Shown piece by piece: positions 54,423 to 63,513 of a DNA stretch of 64,000 bases. Every line of letters starts with the position of its first letter. The stretch's first letter is position 1. The stretch is from Sphingomonas sp. R-74633 (GTDB lineage: Bacteria; Pseudomonadota; Alphaproteobacteria; Sphingomonadales; Sphingomonadaceae): the NCBI RefSeq assembly GCF_013416555.1, contig NZ_JACCFG010000003.1:62001-126000 (forward strand), read 5' to 3'. The notes below the pieces were generated by a model, which was given only the letters and a program-made list of their open reading frames with translations, ran no database searches and was not told the origin of the DNA. A program made the translations under genes and the position numbers.

Positions 54423-55631
54423 TTATCCCAGCGCCGCCATCTTTTCCTCGGCCTCGCGGTCCATCTGTGCGCGGCTCTTCTTCTCGGCGGCGGTCTTGAG
54501 CTGGCCGCAGGCGGCGTCGATGTCGCGGCCGCGCGGGGTACGCACCGGCGCCGAGATGCCCGCGGCGAAGATGATGTTCGAAAAGGAGCGGATCCGCTCG
54601 GGCGTCGAGCATTCGTACGGCGCGCCCGGCCAGGGGTTGAACGGGATCAGGTTCACCTTGGCCGGCAGGTCGTACTTCTTGAGCAGGCGAACGAGTTCGC
54701 GGGCATCGGCGTCGCTGTCGTTCTTGTCCTTGAGCATCACATATTCGAAGGTAATGCGCCGGGCATTGTTGGCACCCGGATAATCGGCACAGGCCTGGAG
54801 CAACTCCTCGATCCCATACTTCTTGTTGATCGGCACGATCTCGTCGCGGACTTCCTTGGTGATCGCGTGGAGCGACACCGCCAGGTTGACGCCGATCTCT
54901 TCGCCCGCACGCGCCATCATCGGCACCACGCCCGAGGTCGACAGCGTGATGCGGCGCTTGGAGAGCGCAAGGCCCTCGCCGTCCATCACGATGGCCAGGC
55001 CGTCGCGGACATTGTCGAAATTATAGAGCGGCTCGCCCATGCCCATCATCACGATGTTGGTGAGCATGCGGCCCTCGGGCTGGCTCGGCCATTCGCCGAG
55101 CGAATCGCGGGCGAGCATCACCTGGCTGACGATCTCGCCGGCGGTCAGGTTGCGCACCAGCCGCATCGTGCCGGTATGGCAGAAGCGGCAGTTGAGCGTG
55201 CAGCCGACCTGCGACGAGACGCAGAGCGTGCCGCGGTCCGCATCGGGGATGAAGACCATCTCGTAATCCTGGCCATCGTCCGAGCGGAGCAGCCATTTGC
55301 GCGTGCCGTCGGTCGAGACCTGCGCCTCGACCACTTCGGGACGCCCGACCACGAAACGCTCGGTCAGCCAGGGGTGCTGCGCCTTGGCGATATCGGTCAT
55401 CACCGAGAAATCGGTGGCCCCGCGATTGTAGATCCAGTGCCAGATCTGCTTGGCGCGCAGCTTGGCCTGCTTCGGATCGAGCCCGGCATCGGCCAGCACC
55501 GCGCGCATCTGGTCGCGCGTGAGGCCGATCAGGTCGGTACGGCCGTCCTCGCGCACCACCGCGGGGCGGGGCACGGGCACGGGATCGATGTGCCCGGGAA
55601 TGGGCATGGGCGCGGCCGAGACTGTCTGCAT
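54423..55631 (-). CDS. rlmN: RlmN, 23S rRNA (adenine2503-C2)/tRNA methyltransferase
   Basis: This radical-SAM enzyme methylates C2 of A2503 in 23S rRNA and A37 in some tRNAs. The 402-residue protein has the radical-SAM cysteines in [14 protein letters not shown] near residue 127, [10 protein letters not shown] near 187, and the late catalytic Cys region in [16 protein letters not shown] near 350. The N-terminal [15 protein letters not shown] resembles other sphingomonad RlmN. An ATG 12 bp upstream (55643) is an alternative start. The long upstream open frame overlaps the oxidoreductase gene and is not coding. Confidence 0.93.
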   Translation of the reverse strand: MQTVSAAPMPIPGHIDPVPVPRPAVVREDGRTDLIGLTRDQMRAVLADAGLDPKQAKLRAKQIWHWIYNRGATDFSVMTDIAKAQHPWLTERFVVGRPEVVEAQVSTDGTRKWLLRSDDGQDYEMVFIPDADRGTLCVSSQVGCTLNCRFCHTGTMRLVRNLTAGEIVSQVMLARDSLGEWPSQPEGRMLTNIVMMGMGEPLYNFDNVRDGLAIVMDGEGLALSKRRITLSTSGVVPMMARAGEEIGVNLAVSLHAITKEVRDEIVPINKKYGIEELLQACADYPGANNARRITFEYVMLKDKNDSDADARELVRLLKKYDLPAKVNLIPFNPWPGAPYECSTPERIRSFSNIIFAAGISAPVRTPRGRDIDAACGQLKTAAEKKSRAQMDREAEEKMAALG

Positions 55632-55659
55632 GGCCGCGCACATAGTCCATCTTGCGCGA

Positions 55660-56595
55660 TTATTCCAGTGACCCCAGCGCTTTGAGACTCGCCCGCAGCG
55701 ACTCGGCCAGCGGGGTGTGCGGCTCCTCGCCGAGAAAGGCGACCAGCGCGCGATTGTCGAGGCGCACCGGGTGGTTCCAGAAGGGGCGCATCTCGAGCAG
55801 CTCGCGGATCGTCGGATTGAAGAGCGCGACCAGCGGCAGGACCGACCAGGGCAGGCGGACCTGCTTGGCCTTGCGGCCGCCCGCCGCCGCGATCGCCGTG
55901 GGGAAGGCGCTGCCGTCGGGGTCCCAGTGGCCGGCGAAATGGAAGCGAGTGAAGCGGGGCAATTCCTCCTCGCGGTCGAGCAGCCGGGCGAAGGTCTCGC
56001 CGACATCGGGGAGATAGGCCCAGGCATGGCCGGCGCCCTTGCGGCCCGGATTGGTGACCTTCACCACCGGCTTGCCGGGGGTGATCATGCCCTGCGAGAG
56101 CCAGGAGTTGCCGGGCCTGGGGCCATAATAGTCGCCGGCGCGCAGGATCACTGCCCTCACCCCCGATTCCTCGATTCGCGCCTCCATCGCCTTGCGGATG
56201 CTGCCCTTGCGGGTGGCGGGTTCCTGCGGTGACTCGGGGCGGGCGACCGGGGTTTCGGCGGGGTCGTAATTATAGATGGTGCCGGGCAAGGCGAGGCGGG
56301 CGTCATTAGCCCAGGCGGCCTCGATACTGTTCTCCAGCATGGGGAGGACGCGCTTGTCCCACTCGCGATAGCCCGGCGGGTTCACCGCGTGGACCACCGC
56401 CGCTACCCCCTTGGCGGCTGCCAGCACATCGGCGCGGACCATGGCGTCGCCCTCGTGCCAGCTGATGTCGGGGTCGAGGCCGGGGCGGATCTCGCGGACC
56501 AGCCCGCGGACCTGCCAGCCCCTGGCGAGCAGTGCCCGGGCGGTCTCTCCGCCTACGCCGCCGCTGGCGCCGAGTACCAATGCGATCCTGTTCAT
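55660..56595 (-). CDS. NAD(P)-dependent oxidoreductase, extended SDR type
   Basis: This 311-residue Rossmann-fold protein has the dinucleotide-binding [19 protein letters not shown] near residue 9 and a sugar-epimerase-like body with [16 protein letters not shown] near 65 and [16 protein letters not shown] near 150. The canonical Y-x-x-x-K is not obvious, which suggests an atypical or NmrA-like member. It is divergent from a LysR gene, which probably controls it. The substrate is unknown. Confidence 0.83.
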   Translation of the reverse strand: MNRIALVLGASGGVGGETARALLARGWQVRGLVREIRPGLDPDISWHEGDAMVRADVLAAAKGVAAVVHAVNPPGYREWDKRVLPMLENSIEAAWANDARLALPGTIYNYDPAETPVARPESPQEPATRKGSIRKAMEARIEESGVRAVILRAGDYYGPRPGNSWLSQGMITPGKPVVKVTNPGRKGAGHAWAYLPDVGETFARLLDREEELPRFTRFHFAGHWDPDGSAFPTAIAAAGGRKAKQVRLPWSVLPLVALFNPTIRELLEMRPFWNHPVRLDNRALVAFLGEEPHTPLAESLRASLKALGSLE

Positions 56596-56688
56596 TCCGG
56601 TCTCCTATGTTGGCGATGTTCACAGGGTTGGACGATTCCGGGCTGGCAGGAAATTGCCTAGGCTTTGCATGCGGCTTATAGAAATTTG
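56596..56688. promoter_or_regulatory. Divergent promoter region of the LysR/oxidoreductase pair
   Basis: These 93 bp separate the starts of the oxidoreductase and LysR genes. GCCTAGGC (56656-56663), an 8-bp palindrome, lies centrally and could be part of a LysR site. The identity of the site is inferred. Confidence 0.35.
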
Positions 56689-57567
56689 ATGAGCCAGATC
56701 GACTGGGAACAGCAGCGCGCCTTTCTGGCGGTGCTCGAGACCGGCAGCCTTTCCGGAGCGGCCAGACGCTTGAACCTTGCACAACCGACGGTTCGGACGC
56801 GGATCGAGGCACTGGAGGGCGCGCTGGGCACGCCGCTGTTCACGCGCTCACCCGGCGGACTGCACCCTACCGAGCGGGGGCGGGCACTGTACGAACATGC
56901 CAGGGCCATGCAGCTCGCCTCGGACGCCTTTGTGCGCACTGCCTCGGCGGGGCCAGACGAGGTGGCGGGCACGGTGCGCGTCACCGCCAGCGAAGTGATC
57001 GCGGTGGAGGTACTGCCCAGGATCTTCGCCGACCTGGCGCGCCAACATCCGCGGCTCGCGATCGAATTGAGCCCGAGCAACCGCAACGAGGACGTGCTGC
57101 GCCGCGAGGCCGATGTCGCGGTCCGGATGGTGCCGCCGAGGCAGGAGGCGCTGGTCGCGCGGCGGATCGGCGCAGTGCCGCTCGGCGTGCACGCACACCC
57201 CGATTATCTCGCCGAACGGCCGGCGCCAATTTCCACGGCCGACCTGTCAAGTCACCGCATCATCGGCCCCGAGCGCGATTCGCCGATATTGCGCGCGGTG
57301 CAGGCGGCCGGGTTTCCGATCCAGCTAGGCGACCTGAGCTTCCGCAGCGACAGCGACCATGCCCAGCTCGCCGCGATCCGTGCCGGGCTGGGAATCGGCA
57401 TCTGCCAGGTGCCGATCGGCGCGCGCGACGGGCTGGTGCGGCTGCTGCCCGACTTCCGGTTCGACCTCGAAACCTGGGTCGTCTGCCATGAGGATCTGCG
57501 TGGACTGGCGCGGGTCCGTACGGTGTTCGACGCACTTGTGACCGGCCTGAAAGCCTATCTCAACTAG
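56689..57567 (+). CDS. LysR-family transcriptional regulator
   Basis: This 292-residue regulator has the N-terminal winged helix-turn-helix of LysR proteins (QQRAFLAVLETGSLSGAARR, then QPTVRTRIEALEGALG) and a C-terminal effector domain of about 200 residues with VTASEVIAVEVLPRIFADL and IRAGLGIGICQVPIGARDG. An in-frame TTG 24 bp upstream is a weaker start. It is divergent from the oxidoreductase gene, the usual arrangement for a LysR regulator and its target. Confidence 0.92.
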   Translation: MSQIDWEQQRAFLAVLETGSLSGAARRLNLAQPTVRTRIEALEGALGTPLFTRSPGGLHPTERGRALYEHARAMQLASDAFVRTASAGPDEVAGTVRVTASEVIAVEVLPRIFADLARQHPRLAIELSPSNRNEDVLRREADVAVRMVPPRQEALVARRIGAVPLGVHAHPDYLAERPAPISTADLSSHRIIGPERDSPILRAVQAAGFPIQLGDLSFRSDSDHAQLAAIRAGLGIGICQVPIGARDGLVRLLPDFRFDLETWVVCHEDLRGLARVRTVFDALVTGLKAYLN

Positions 57568-57673
57568 CCCCGAACCAGCCACGGGACATCGTAACTTCCT
57601 TGTCATGTTGCATCCGCGCCACGCAGCCCTGCGTTTCAGGGGGTGAGTTTTTGTGTTTGTTTGGAGTGCAGTA

Positions 57674-58066
57674 ATGAAGCTTATCGGTATTTTCCTCGCC
57701 GGCACGACGCTGGCGATCGCCCCGGCCGCGATGGCGCAGACCGCGCCTGCGGCCCCCGCCCCGGCCCCGGCACAGACCGCGCCCGCAGCCGCCCCGGTGA
57801 CTTCCGCAAGCGTGACCGACGCCGAGCTGACCCAGTTCGTGACCGTCGCGATGGAGATCGAGAAGATCCGCAAGGACGCGACGGTTCCGGAAGCGGACAA
57901 GACCGCCAAGATGGCAAGCGCCGCGCAGAGCTCGGGCATCGACCCGGTGCGCTTCAATGCGATCGGCCAGGCGATGTCGACCGACACCGCGCTCAATGCG
58001 CGCGTGCAGGCAATGGCGACCAAGATGGCCTCGGCCGGTGCGCCGGCGGCGGCGAAGCAGCCGTAA
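57674..58066 (+). CDS. Small secreted DUF4168-type protein
   Basis: This 130-residue protein has a signal peptide (MKLIGIFLAGTTLAIAPAAMA), an Ala/Pro-rich linker (PAAPAPAPAQTAPAAAP) and a helical domain with VTDAELTQFVTVAMEIEKIR and IDPVRFNAIGQAMSTD, the pattern of DUF4168. Its function is not known; it is probably periplasmic. An ATG seven codons upstream is less likely. A clear terminator follows, so it is monocistronic. Confidence 0.8.
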   Translation: MKLIGIFLAGTTLAIAPAAMAQTAPAAPAPAPAQTAPAAAPVTSASVTDAELTQFVTVAMEIEKIRKDATVPEADKTAKMASAAQSSGIDPVRFNAIGQAMSTDTALNARVQAMATKMASAGAPAAAKQP

Positions 58067-58094
58067 GGCGATTTCGCAGCTTTAAGTTGGGAGG

Positions 58095-58121
58095 AGGCCG
58101 GGGTTGGCGCCCCGGCCTTTT
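58095..58121 (+). terminator. Rho-independent terminator
   Basis: GGCCGGGG (58096-58103) and CCCCGGCC (58110-58117) pair across a 6-base loop and are followed by TTTT (58118-58121). It terminates the DUF4168 gene. Confidence 0.85.
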
Positions 58122-58145
58122 CCATTTGAGTCACCCCCGCGATTT

Positions 58146-58283
58146 CGTCATCCCCGCGAAGGCGGGGATCCAGAGCCACGGGGTGAAAAGCGCATGGCGC
58201 GTGTCGGCATCTCCGTCAGCGAGATGCCCAGTCGCTTCGATTATCCCGATCTACCCTGGATCCCCGCCTTCGCGGGGATGACG
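58146..58283. repeat. REP-like palindrome pair (copy 3) with a third hairpin
   Basis: Two 8-bp hairpins ATCCCCGC/GCGGGGAT occur at 58150-58169 (loop GAAG) and 58260-58279 (loop CTTC), with flanks CGTC and GACG, in mirror orientation. A further stem GGCATCTC/GAGATGCC lies between them at 58206-58228. It separates the DUF4168 gene from the convergent IalB-like gene. Confidence 0.75.
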
Positions 58284-58328
58284 GCGTTGCGGGCGGGTAG
58301 ACGGTGTTCGGGGTCGAGGCTCGGCCTC

Positions 58329-58790
58329 CTAGCCGCCCGCGCATCCCATCGCCGCCGCGTCGATCGCCGTCGCCGCGCCCTTGAGCGCATAGCTGTCCGC
58401 GAAGGGCGCGCCGTTCGCGCCGACGGTTTCGACGCTCATGCTCCGCCCCGAGCGCATCGCCGCGACGATTGCGGTGTCGGTACGCGCATCGGGAGCCCAG
58501 GCGTCCGCATCGCCGGCCTGCAGCTCGAAGCGGCGCTCGCCGATCGACAAAGTGACGCGCGCATTGGCGGCGCGGGCGCGGCTCAGGCGGATATGGAGCT
58601 GGTTACGCACCCCGTCGCGCGGCCAGGTGGCGATGCTCGCGAAAGGTTGCGCGGTCCGGTATTTCTCGACCGGCTGGGCAATGGCGAAGCAGCGGCGAGG
58701 CGAGGGATCGCGGAAGGCGCCCCAGCTGTCATAGACGCCGAGCGCCTCACGGCCCTGCGCCAGCAGAAGGAGGAGCGCCAGCGCGCTCAT
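58329..58790 (-). CDS. IalB-like secreted protein
   Basis: The 153-residue protein has a signal peptide (MSALALLLLLAQGREALG) and a small beta-rich domain with WGAFRDPSPRRCFAIAQPVE and ARVTLSIGERRFELQAGD, then GRSMSVETVGANGAPFADSY and a second Cys near the C-terminus. The two cysteines and these blocks resemble invasion-associated locus B (IalB) proteins; in free-living alphaproteobacteria their role is unknown and the name does not imply invasion. It overlaps the upstream phosphatase gene stop (ATGA). Confidence 0.75.
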   Translation of the reverse strand: MSALALLLLLAQGREALGVYDSWGAFRDPSPRRCFAIAQPVEKYRTAQPFASIATWPRDGVRNQLHIRLSRARAANARVTLSIGERRFELQAGDADAWAPDARTDTAIVAAMRSGRSMSVETVGANGAPFADSYALKGAATAIDAAAMGCAGG

Positions 58791-59434
58791 GCCGGCGCCG
58801 AATGGCGGCCGGAGCCGGTGTGCACCACCGTCTCGACACCGCCTTCGATCCGCACCACCGACCCTTGCGGCAGATCGGGTGCGACCGGTGCATCGAACAA
58901 GGGCGAGACCGGCAGCCTGGTCATCACGCCGCGCAGGATGCGGCTCGACATGCCGTGCATGATCACCAGCCGGTCGCCCGGATCGTCATCGGTGTCGGCC
59001 AGCCAGGACGAAACGCGCACTGCGATCCCGTCATACCATTCGCCGCCCGGCGGCGCGCGATTGTAGAGGCCGTGCTCGAGATTGAGGAAGCCGGGCGCCT
59101 CGGTCATCAGGTCGGCATAATAGCGGCCGCTCCACTCGCCCATGCCGATCTCGACGAGCCGATCGTCCTGATGCGCCTGATGCCAGTCGAGCTCGAGATG
59201 CTCGGCGATGATCGCCAGCGTCTGCAGCGCGCGGCCGGCGCTGGAGGACCACATCGTCAGCCTGGGTTTGGGCCCGAGGATCTCGCGCAGTGCGGCGCCC
59301 ATCGCGTCCGCCTGGGCGAAGCCGGCGCGCGTCAGCGGCGTGTGCGGGTGGTCGCCCTGCATGCGCCGGGCGAGGTTGAACACGGTCTCACCGTGGCGGG
59401 CGATGAAATCGCGGCCTTTGCGCTGGTTTGTCAC
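58787..59434 (-). CDS. Histidine phosphatase family protein (phosphoglycerate-mutase-like)
   Basis: This 215-residue protein carries the RHG phosphatase motif in FIARHGETVFNLARRMQGD (catalytic His near residue 14), SSAGRALQTLAIIAE and IGMGEWSGRYY, and the second catalytic His in LVIMHGMSSR near residue 170. The substrate is unknown. I chose a GTG start at 59434, which lacks a strong ribosome-binding site, because sequence further upstream falls into a REP-like element. It is translationally coupled to the IalB-like gene. Confidence 0.85.
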   Translation of the reverse strand: MTNQRKGRDFIARHGETVFNLARRMQGDHPHTPLTRAGFAQADAMGAALREILGPKPRLTMWSSSAGRALQTLAIIAEHLELDWHQAHQDDRLVEIGMGEWSGRYYADLMTEAPGFLNLEHGLYNRAPPGGEWYDGIAVRVSSWLADTDDDPGDRLVIMHGMSSRILRGVMTRLPVSPLFDAPVAPDLPQGSVVRIEGGVETVVHTGSGRHSAPA

Positions 59435-59529
59435 GGGCGCTGTTGAAGCCCGGACCGGGCGGGAAAGGCAATGGCGAAAATCGGTGCGCTCCGCTCTGCC
59501 GCCGAACTCGCGCGCCCAGCCTGCCGTAT

Positions 59530-59637
59530 CGTCACCCCGGCCTTGTGCCGGGGTCCACTGTGCAGCACCGGAAGGCACAGGAGACGATAGCTCTGCCCGC
59601 GCCTCCCGGTGGACCCCGGCACAAGGCCGGGGTGACG
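59530..59637. repeat. REP-like palindrome pair (copy 4)
   Basis: Two 7-bp hairpins CCCCGGC/GCCGGGG occur at 59535-59553 and 59614-59632 with 5-base loops, flanked by CGTCA and TGACG in mirror orientation. It occupies part of the 418-bp gap 59435-59852. In the rest of the gap I see no gene; the last part should hold the promoter of the outer-membrane protein gene. Confidence 0.75.
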
Positions 59638-59852
59638 GTTGGGAGTGCGGACAGCAAAACGATCCCGTTTCGCCTGGACAACGAATGCACGGCAGGTCGC
59701 GCCGGGAATGGGGCAGGCCGGTTGCGGGATCGGCTTCTGTTGCCAAAAGGCAACGGAATCAGCTGTTTATCTGAGGTTCATGAAACTTCCGACTCCGCCG
59801 CCCGGTTATGCCCCCCGCTCGCCGAGTGCGGGCCAGTACCCAAGGAGTTGTT

Positions 59853-60515
59853 ATGCGTAAGCTTGTTTTCGTCGCCGCCCTGGTCGCCTCTTCGGCGCTT
59901 GCGGCCCCCGCCTTCGCCCAGGATTCGGATGCCAATGCGGGCGGCTTCCATGTCGGCGTGATCGGCGGTCTCGACATCCTCCGCCCCGGCAGCTCCGAGG
60001 ATTCGGACCTGCGCGGCGACGACCAGAGCACCGAAGGTTTCCTGTACGGTGCCGAAATCGGCTATGACATTCCGCTCGGCGACAAGGCGTTCGTCGGCGT
60101 CGAGGGTGAAGTGAGCAAGGCGACCGGCAAGGTTCGCTACGACACCCCCGATCCGAACGACTTCGGCTATGGCCAGGTGAAGACCGGGCGTGACCTTTAT
60201 GTCGGCGGCCGCGTCGGCTTCCTCGCCAGCCCGACCACCAAGATCTACGCCAAGGCCGGCTATACCAATGCCCAGCTCCACATGCTGGCATCGGACGGCA
60301 CCACCGTGCTTGAGGATCGCTATAATCTCGACGGCTGGCGCGTCGGTGCCGGCGTGGAGAAGTCGATCGGCAGCAACACCTACGCCAAGCTCGAATATCG
60401 CTATTCGAACTACAAGGACGCCAATCTGGAATATGCCAATGGCGCGACGACGAACCAGTTCAACGTCGATACCGATCGCCATCAGATCGTGGCGGGCGTC
60501 GGCTTCCGGTTCTGA
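59853..60515 (+). CDS. Outer-membrane beta-barrel protein
   Basis: This 220-residue protein has a signal peptide (MRKLVFVAALVASSALAAPA) and a small beta-barrel of the OmpA/OprF-like or Omp25/31 type: GGFHVGVIGGLDILRP at the start, repeated amphipathic strands such as GEIGYDIPL-type and KIYAKAGYTNAQ, and a C-terminal HQIVAGVGFRF ending in the aromatic residue required for outer-membrane insertion. AAGGAG precedes the ATG. A terminator follows, so it is probably transcribed alone from the upstream gap. Confidence 0.88.
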   Translation: MRKLVFVAALVASSALAAPAFAQDSDANAGGFHVGVIGGLDILRPGSSEDSDLRGDDQSTEGFLYGAEIGYDIPLGDKAFVGVEGEVSKATGKVRYDTPDPNDFGYGQVKTGRDLYVGGRVGFLASPTTKIYAKAGYTNAQLHMLASDGTTVLEDRYNLDGWRVGAGVEKSIGSNTYAKLEYRYSNYKDANLEYANGATTNQFNVDTDRHQIVAGVGFRF

Positions 60516-60550
60516 TCTGGCTGCACCGCATCATTTTGGTGTGCATGAAG

Positions 60551-60580
60551 AGGGTCGGAGCGCTTGCTCCGGCCCTTTTT
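60551..60580 (+). terminator. Rho-independent terminator
   Basis: GGGTCGGAGC and GCTCCGGCCC form a 10-bp stem with one G-T pair and a short loop, followed by five T (60576-60580). It ends the outer-membrane protein transcript. Confidence 0.88.
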
Positions 60581-60652
60581 GCCGTTAAGGGTATTGGCCG
60601 GATTAGTCCCGGTACCGGGTTAGATTCGGGCAATTAGCCCCGGGGGTTCTTG

Positions 60653-61765
60653 ATGAAGGCGACGATCGAACGCGCAACTCTGCTGAGGGGCTTGAGCCAC
60701 GTCCAGTCCGTGGTCGAGCGGCGCAACACGATCCCCATCCTGTCCAACGTGCTGATCGAGGCACAATCGGGCGGCGCGCTGCGGCTGATGGCGACCGATC
60801 TCGACCTGCAGATCGACGAGACGATCGCGGCAGCGGTGGACCAGCCGGGCGCGATCACCGTGCCGGCGCACACCTTGTTCGACATCGTCCGCAAGCTGCC
60901 CGAAGGCTCGCAGGTCGAGCTGTCGGCCGCCGAGGGGCGCATCACCGTCAATGCCGGGCGCGCGCGCTTCACGCTGTCGACGCTGCCGCGCGATGATTTC
61001 CCGATGATCGCCGAGGGCGAGCTGCCGGTCACCTTCGAGCTGCCCGCCGAGACGCTCAAGCAGATCATCGACAAGACCCGCTTCGCGATCTCGACCGAAG
61101 AGACGCGCTATTATCTCAACGGCATCTATCTGCACGTGACCGAAGAGACCGTGCCGGTGCTGCGCGCCGCCGCGACCGACGGCCACCGGCTGGCCCGCGT
61201 GACGGTTGCCCGTCCCGACGGCGCCGATTCGATGCCGGGCGTGATCATCCCGCGCAAATGCGTGCAGGAGCTGCGCAAGCTGCTCGACGAAGTCGACGGC
61301 TCGATCGGGCTGTCGCTGTCGAACTCGAAGATCCGCTTCGACCTGGGCCAGGCGATCCTGACCTCGAAGCTGATCGACGGCACCTTCCCCGATTACACGC
61401 GCGTGATCCCGACCGCGAACGACAAGCTTCTGAAGCTCGATCCGAAGAGCTTCATGGAAGGCGTCGACCGCGTCTCGACGATCGCGACCGAGAAGACCCG
61501 CGCAGTGAAGATGGCGCTCGAGCGCGACAAGATCATCCTCTCGGTGACCAGCCCCGAGAACGGCGCGGCCGCCGAGGAAGTGCCGGGCGACTATGCCGCC
61601 CAGCCCTTCGAGATCGGCTTCAACAGCCGCTATCTGATGGACATCCTCAACCAGATCGAAGGCGATTCAGTGGAAGTCCATCTGGCCGACGCCGCAGCAC
61701 CGACGCTGATCCGCGAGAATGACAAGTCGCCGGCGCTGTACGTGCTGATGCCGATGCGGGTCTGA
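60653..61765 (+). CDS. dnaN: DNA polymerase III beta subunit (sliding clamp)
   Basis: DnaN is the ring-shaped sliding clamp of the replicative polymerase. The 370-residue protein has three clamp domains of about 120 residues: MKATIERATLLRGLSHVQSV with NTIPILSNVLIEA, then FAISTEETRYYLNGIYLHV, and a C-terminal part ending in SPALYVLMPMRV. The C-terminal M-P-M-R-V matches the family. A TTG one codon upstream is in frame; the ATG is preferred. A terminator follows. No DnaA boxes or replication origin were recognised around it. Confidence 0.97.
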   Translation: MKATIERATLLRGLSHVQSVVERRNTIPILSNVLIEAQSGGALRLMATDLDLQIDETIAAAVDQPGAITVPAHTLFDIVRKLPEGSQVELSAAEGRITVNAGRARFTLSTLPRDDFPMIAEGELPVTFELPAETLKQIIDKTRFAISTEETRYYLNGIYLHVTEETVPVLRAAATDGHRLARVTVARPDGADSMPGVIIPRKCVQELRKLLDEVDGSIGLSLSNSKIRFDLGQAILTSKLIDGTFPDYTRVIPTANDKLLKLDPKSFMEGVDRVSTIATEKTRAVKMALERDKIILSVTSPENGAAAEEVPGDYAAQPFEIGFNSRYLMDILNQIEGDSVEVHLADAAAPTLIRENDKSPALYVLMPMRV

Positions 61766-61801
61766 CCCGCACCACGCGCATCCACGGTGAGAATTAGAAA
61801 G

Positions 61802-61830
61802 CGCCTCGGCCCCTGCGGCCGGGGCGTTTT
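61802..61830 (+). terminator. Rho-independent terminator after dnaN
   Basis: CGCCTCGGCC (61802-61811) pairs with GGCCGGGGCG (61817-61826), one T-G pair, across a 5-base loop, then TTTT. It follows the dnaN stop by 36 bp. Confidence 0.88.
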
Positions 61831-61875
61831 CCTTGTGGGTCACCCGGAGTTGATTTCTTAACCGGACTCCTGTAT

Positions 61876-61889
61876 TGACATCATTGTCA
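61876..61889. promoter_or_regulatory. Inverted repeat upstream of the Coq4-like gene
   Basis: TGACA and TGTCA flank TCAT, 17 bp before the Coq4-like start. The symmetry and spacing resemble operators of TetR-type repressors, but no such gene is in the window. A TTGACA (61875-61880) overlaps the left arm and could be a -35 element. Confidence 0.4.
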
Positions 61890-61906
61890 GTAAGGGACTC
61901 GACCAG

Positions 61907-62671
61907 ATGGCCACGCAACCCGCCCCGCAGATCTTCAACCCCGGCATCCCGATGAAGCGGGAATGGGGTACGGCGTTTCGTGCGCTGGGGCGGCTGCTCG
62001 CCAATGGCAATGACACCGAACAGGTGTTCCGCATCATGCGCGCGCTCAACGGCGACGTGACGCAGCGCAATTACCGCAAGCTGCTGACGCTGCCCGGCGG
62101 CGGGCGGCTGGCGTTCCAGCATGTCGAGATGGCCGAGCGGCTGACCGACCGCGCCTGGATCGACGGCTTCGCCGAGGGCACGGTGGGCGCGGCCTATCGC
62201 CACTTCCTCGATTCGACCGGCTTCTCGGCCGATGGCCTCGTCGAGGTCAGCATGGCCGAGGGCGCGTTCCAGAATGTCGACATCGAGCATCCCTATGCCT
62301 GGATGGGCCGGCGCGAGCGCGACATCCACGATCTGTGGCATGTGATCACCGGCTATCAGGCCGACGAGCATCTCGGCGAGGCCTGCCTGGTCGCCTTCTC
62401 CTTCGCGCAGACCGGCGGGCTCGGCTGGGGTTTCATCGGCATGGGCGCGGCGCTGAAGAGCATCCGCGTGACCGGCAAGCTCGATTTCTTCCGCGCGGTG
62501 ATCGAAGGCTATCGCCACGGCAAGCAGGCCGGCTGGCTGCACGGCGAGGATTACGAGACGTTGCTCGCCGAGCCGCTCGACCAGGTCCGCCGCCGCCTCA
62601 ACATCGGCGACCCGGCCAAGTACCGGATCGCGCAGGCCAGCCTCGCCGCGGCCGGCCTGCAGGGGATTTAA
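61907..62671 (+). CDS. Coq4-family protein
   Basis: This 254-residue protein has the Coq4 signature RDIHDLWHVITGYQADEHLGE near residue 140, containing the H-D-x-x-H-x(11)-E metal-binding motif. Coq4 supports ubiquinone synthesis in eukaryotes, where it is linked to removal of the ring C1 carboxyl group; bacterial homologues occur in alphaproteobacteria and their role is less certain. AAGGGA lies upstream of the ATG. Its position between dnaN and recF is unusual; it has its own putative operator and sits behind a terminator. Confidence 0.88.
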   Translation: MATQPAPQIFNPGIPMKREWGTAFRALGRLLANGNDTEQVFRIMRALNGDVTQRNYRKLLTLPGGGRLAFQHVEMAERLTDRAWIDGFAEGTVGAAYRHFLDSTGFSADGLVEVSMAEGAFQNVDIEHPYAWMGRRERDIHDLWHVITGYQADEHLGEACLVAFSFAQTGGLGWGFIGMGAALKSIRVTGKLDFFRAVIEGYRHGKQAGWLHGEDYETLLAEPLDQVRRRLNIGDPAKYRIAQASLAAAGLQGI

Positions 62672-62687
62672 GCGCGCCTGCCGCTAA

Positions 62688-63437
62688 TCACGGCAGGTTC
62701 TGCAGCGCGCCGCCCGGCTTCATCAGCGAATCCATCGAGCCGAAGATCTCGTCGGTCGGGGTGACCGGCGCGGGCAGTTCGAAATGCTTGGGGTCGATCT
62801 CGGCGGTGTCGACCGCGGTGAGCTCAAGGATCACCTTTTCCGGTTTGGCCGGGTCGACCGGGTGGATGCGCAGCGGCGCGCCCTTGGCGAGGATGCCGCG
62901 CGTGGTGGTGCCGAACTGCGTCGATTCAGGGATGAAGCCGCCCATGAAGTCGAGCGCGATGTCGGCGGTGCGGGCGAACAGCGCGCCTACGGGCGCGAGC
63001 TGCGGGTCCGCGCTCATCACGATCTCGACATGGCGCTTCACATCGGCGTCGGGCGCCTTGAGCATCGACAGCAGCCACACCGCGCCGCTGCGCCCCGCCA
63101 CGGTGACGTTGGCGTCGCCGGCGACCACGCCGAACTCGACCTTGTCCTTGTTCGCCGCATCCTCGGGCTTGAGCTTGGGCAGGATGGACTTGAGCAGGTC
63201 GACAATGCCCTGGAGCTCGAAGACCTTGGGGCCGCCCTTGTCGTCGACGACGACATAGTCGACGCCGTCGCGGCGGATGATCGCGAACTTGTCCGCCACT
63301 GCGATGCGCGAATTGCCGCCGTCATCGATCTCGACGACCAGTTGCTTGCCGTCGATCTCGTAGCGCGCGGTGACGTCCGCCAGCGCGGGCATCGGCGCGA
63401 GCGCGAGCAGCGCGGACAGGAACAACTTGGTACGCAT
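62688..63437 (-). CDS. Hypothetical secreted protein
   Basis: This 249-residue protein has a signal peptide ([20 protein letters not shown]) and a beta-rich N-terminal part ([38 protein letters not shown]) followed by alternating helices and strands. I do not recognise a family. It may bind a ligand in the periplasm. The ATG at 63437 follows AAGGGGG. It lies on the minus strand between the convergent Coq4-like gene and the divergent recF. Confidence 0.75.
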   Translation of the reverse strand: MRTKLFLSALLALAPMPALADVTARYEIDGKQLVVEIDDGGNSRIAVADKFAIIRRDGVDYVVVDDKGGPKVFELQGIVDLLKSILPKLKPEDAANKDKVEFGVVAGDANVTVAGRSGAVWLLSMLKAPDADVKRHVEIVMSADPQLAPVGALFARTADIALDFMGGFIPESTQFGTTTRGILAKGAPLRIHPVDPAKPEKVILELTAVDTAEIDPKHFELPAPVTPTDEIFGSMDSLMKPGGALQNLP

Positions 63438-63513
63438 CGTGGAAATCCCCCTTTTCGACGGCGCGATCATCCGCGATGTCGCGCGCGGCGGCAATAGCGG
63501 CTATCGGCGGGAA

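Noticed and set aside
60516..60652. Replication origin beside dnaN
   Set aside because: No DnaA boxes or AT-rich unwinding region are visible; the gap holds a terminator and GC-rich sequence, and dnaA is not adjacent.
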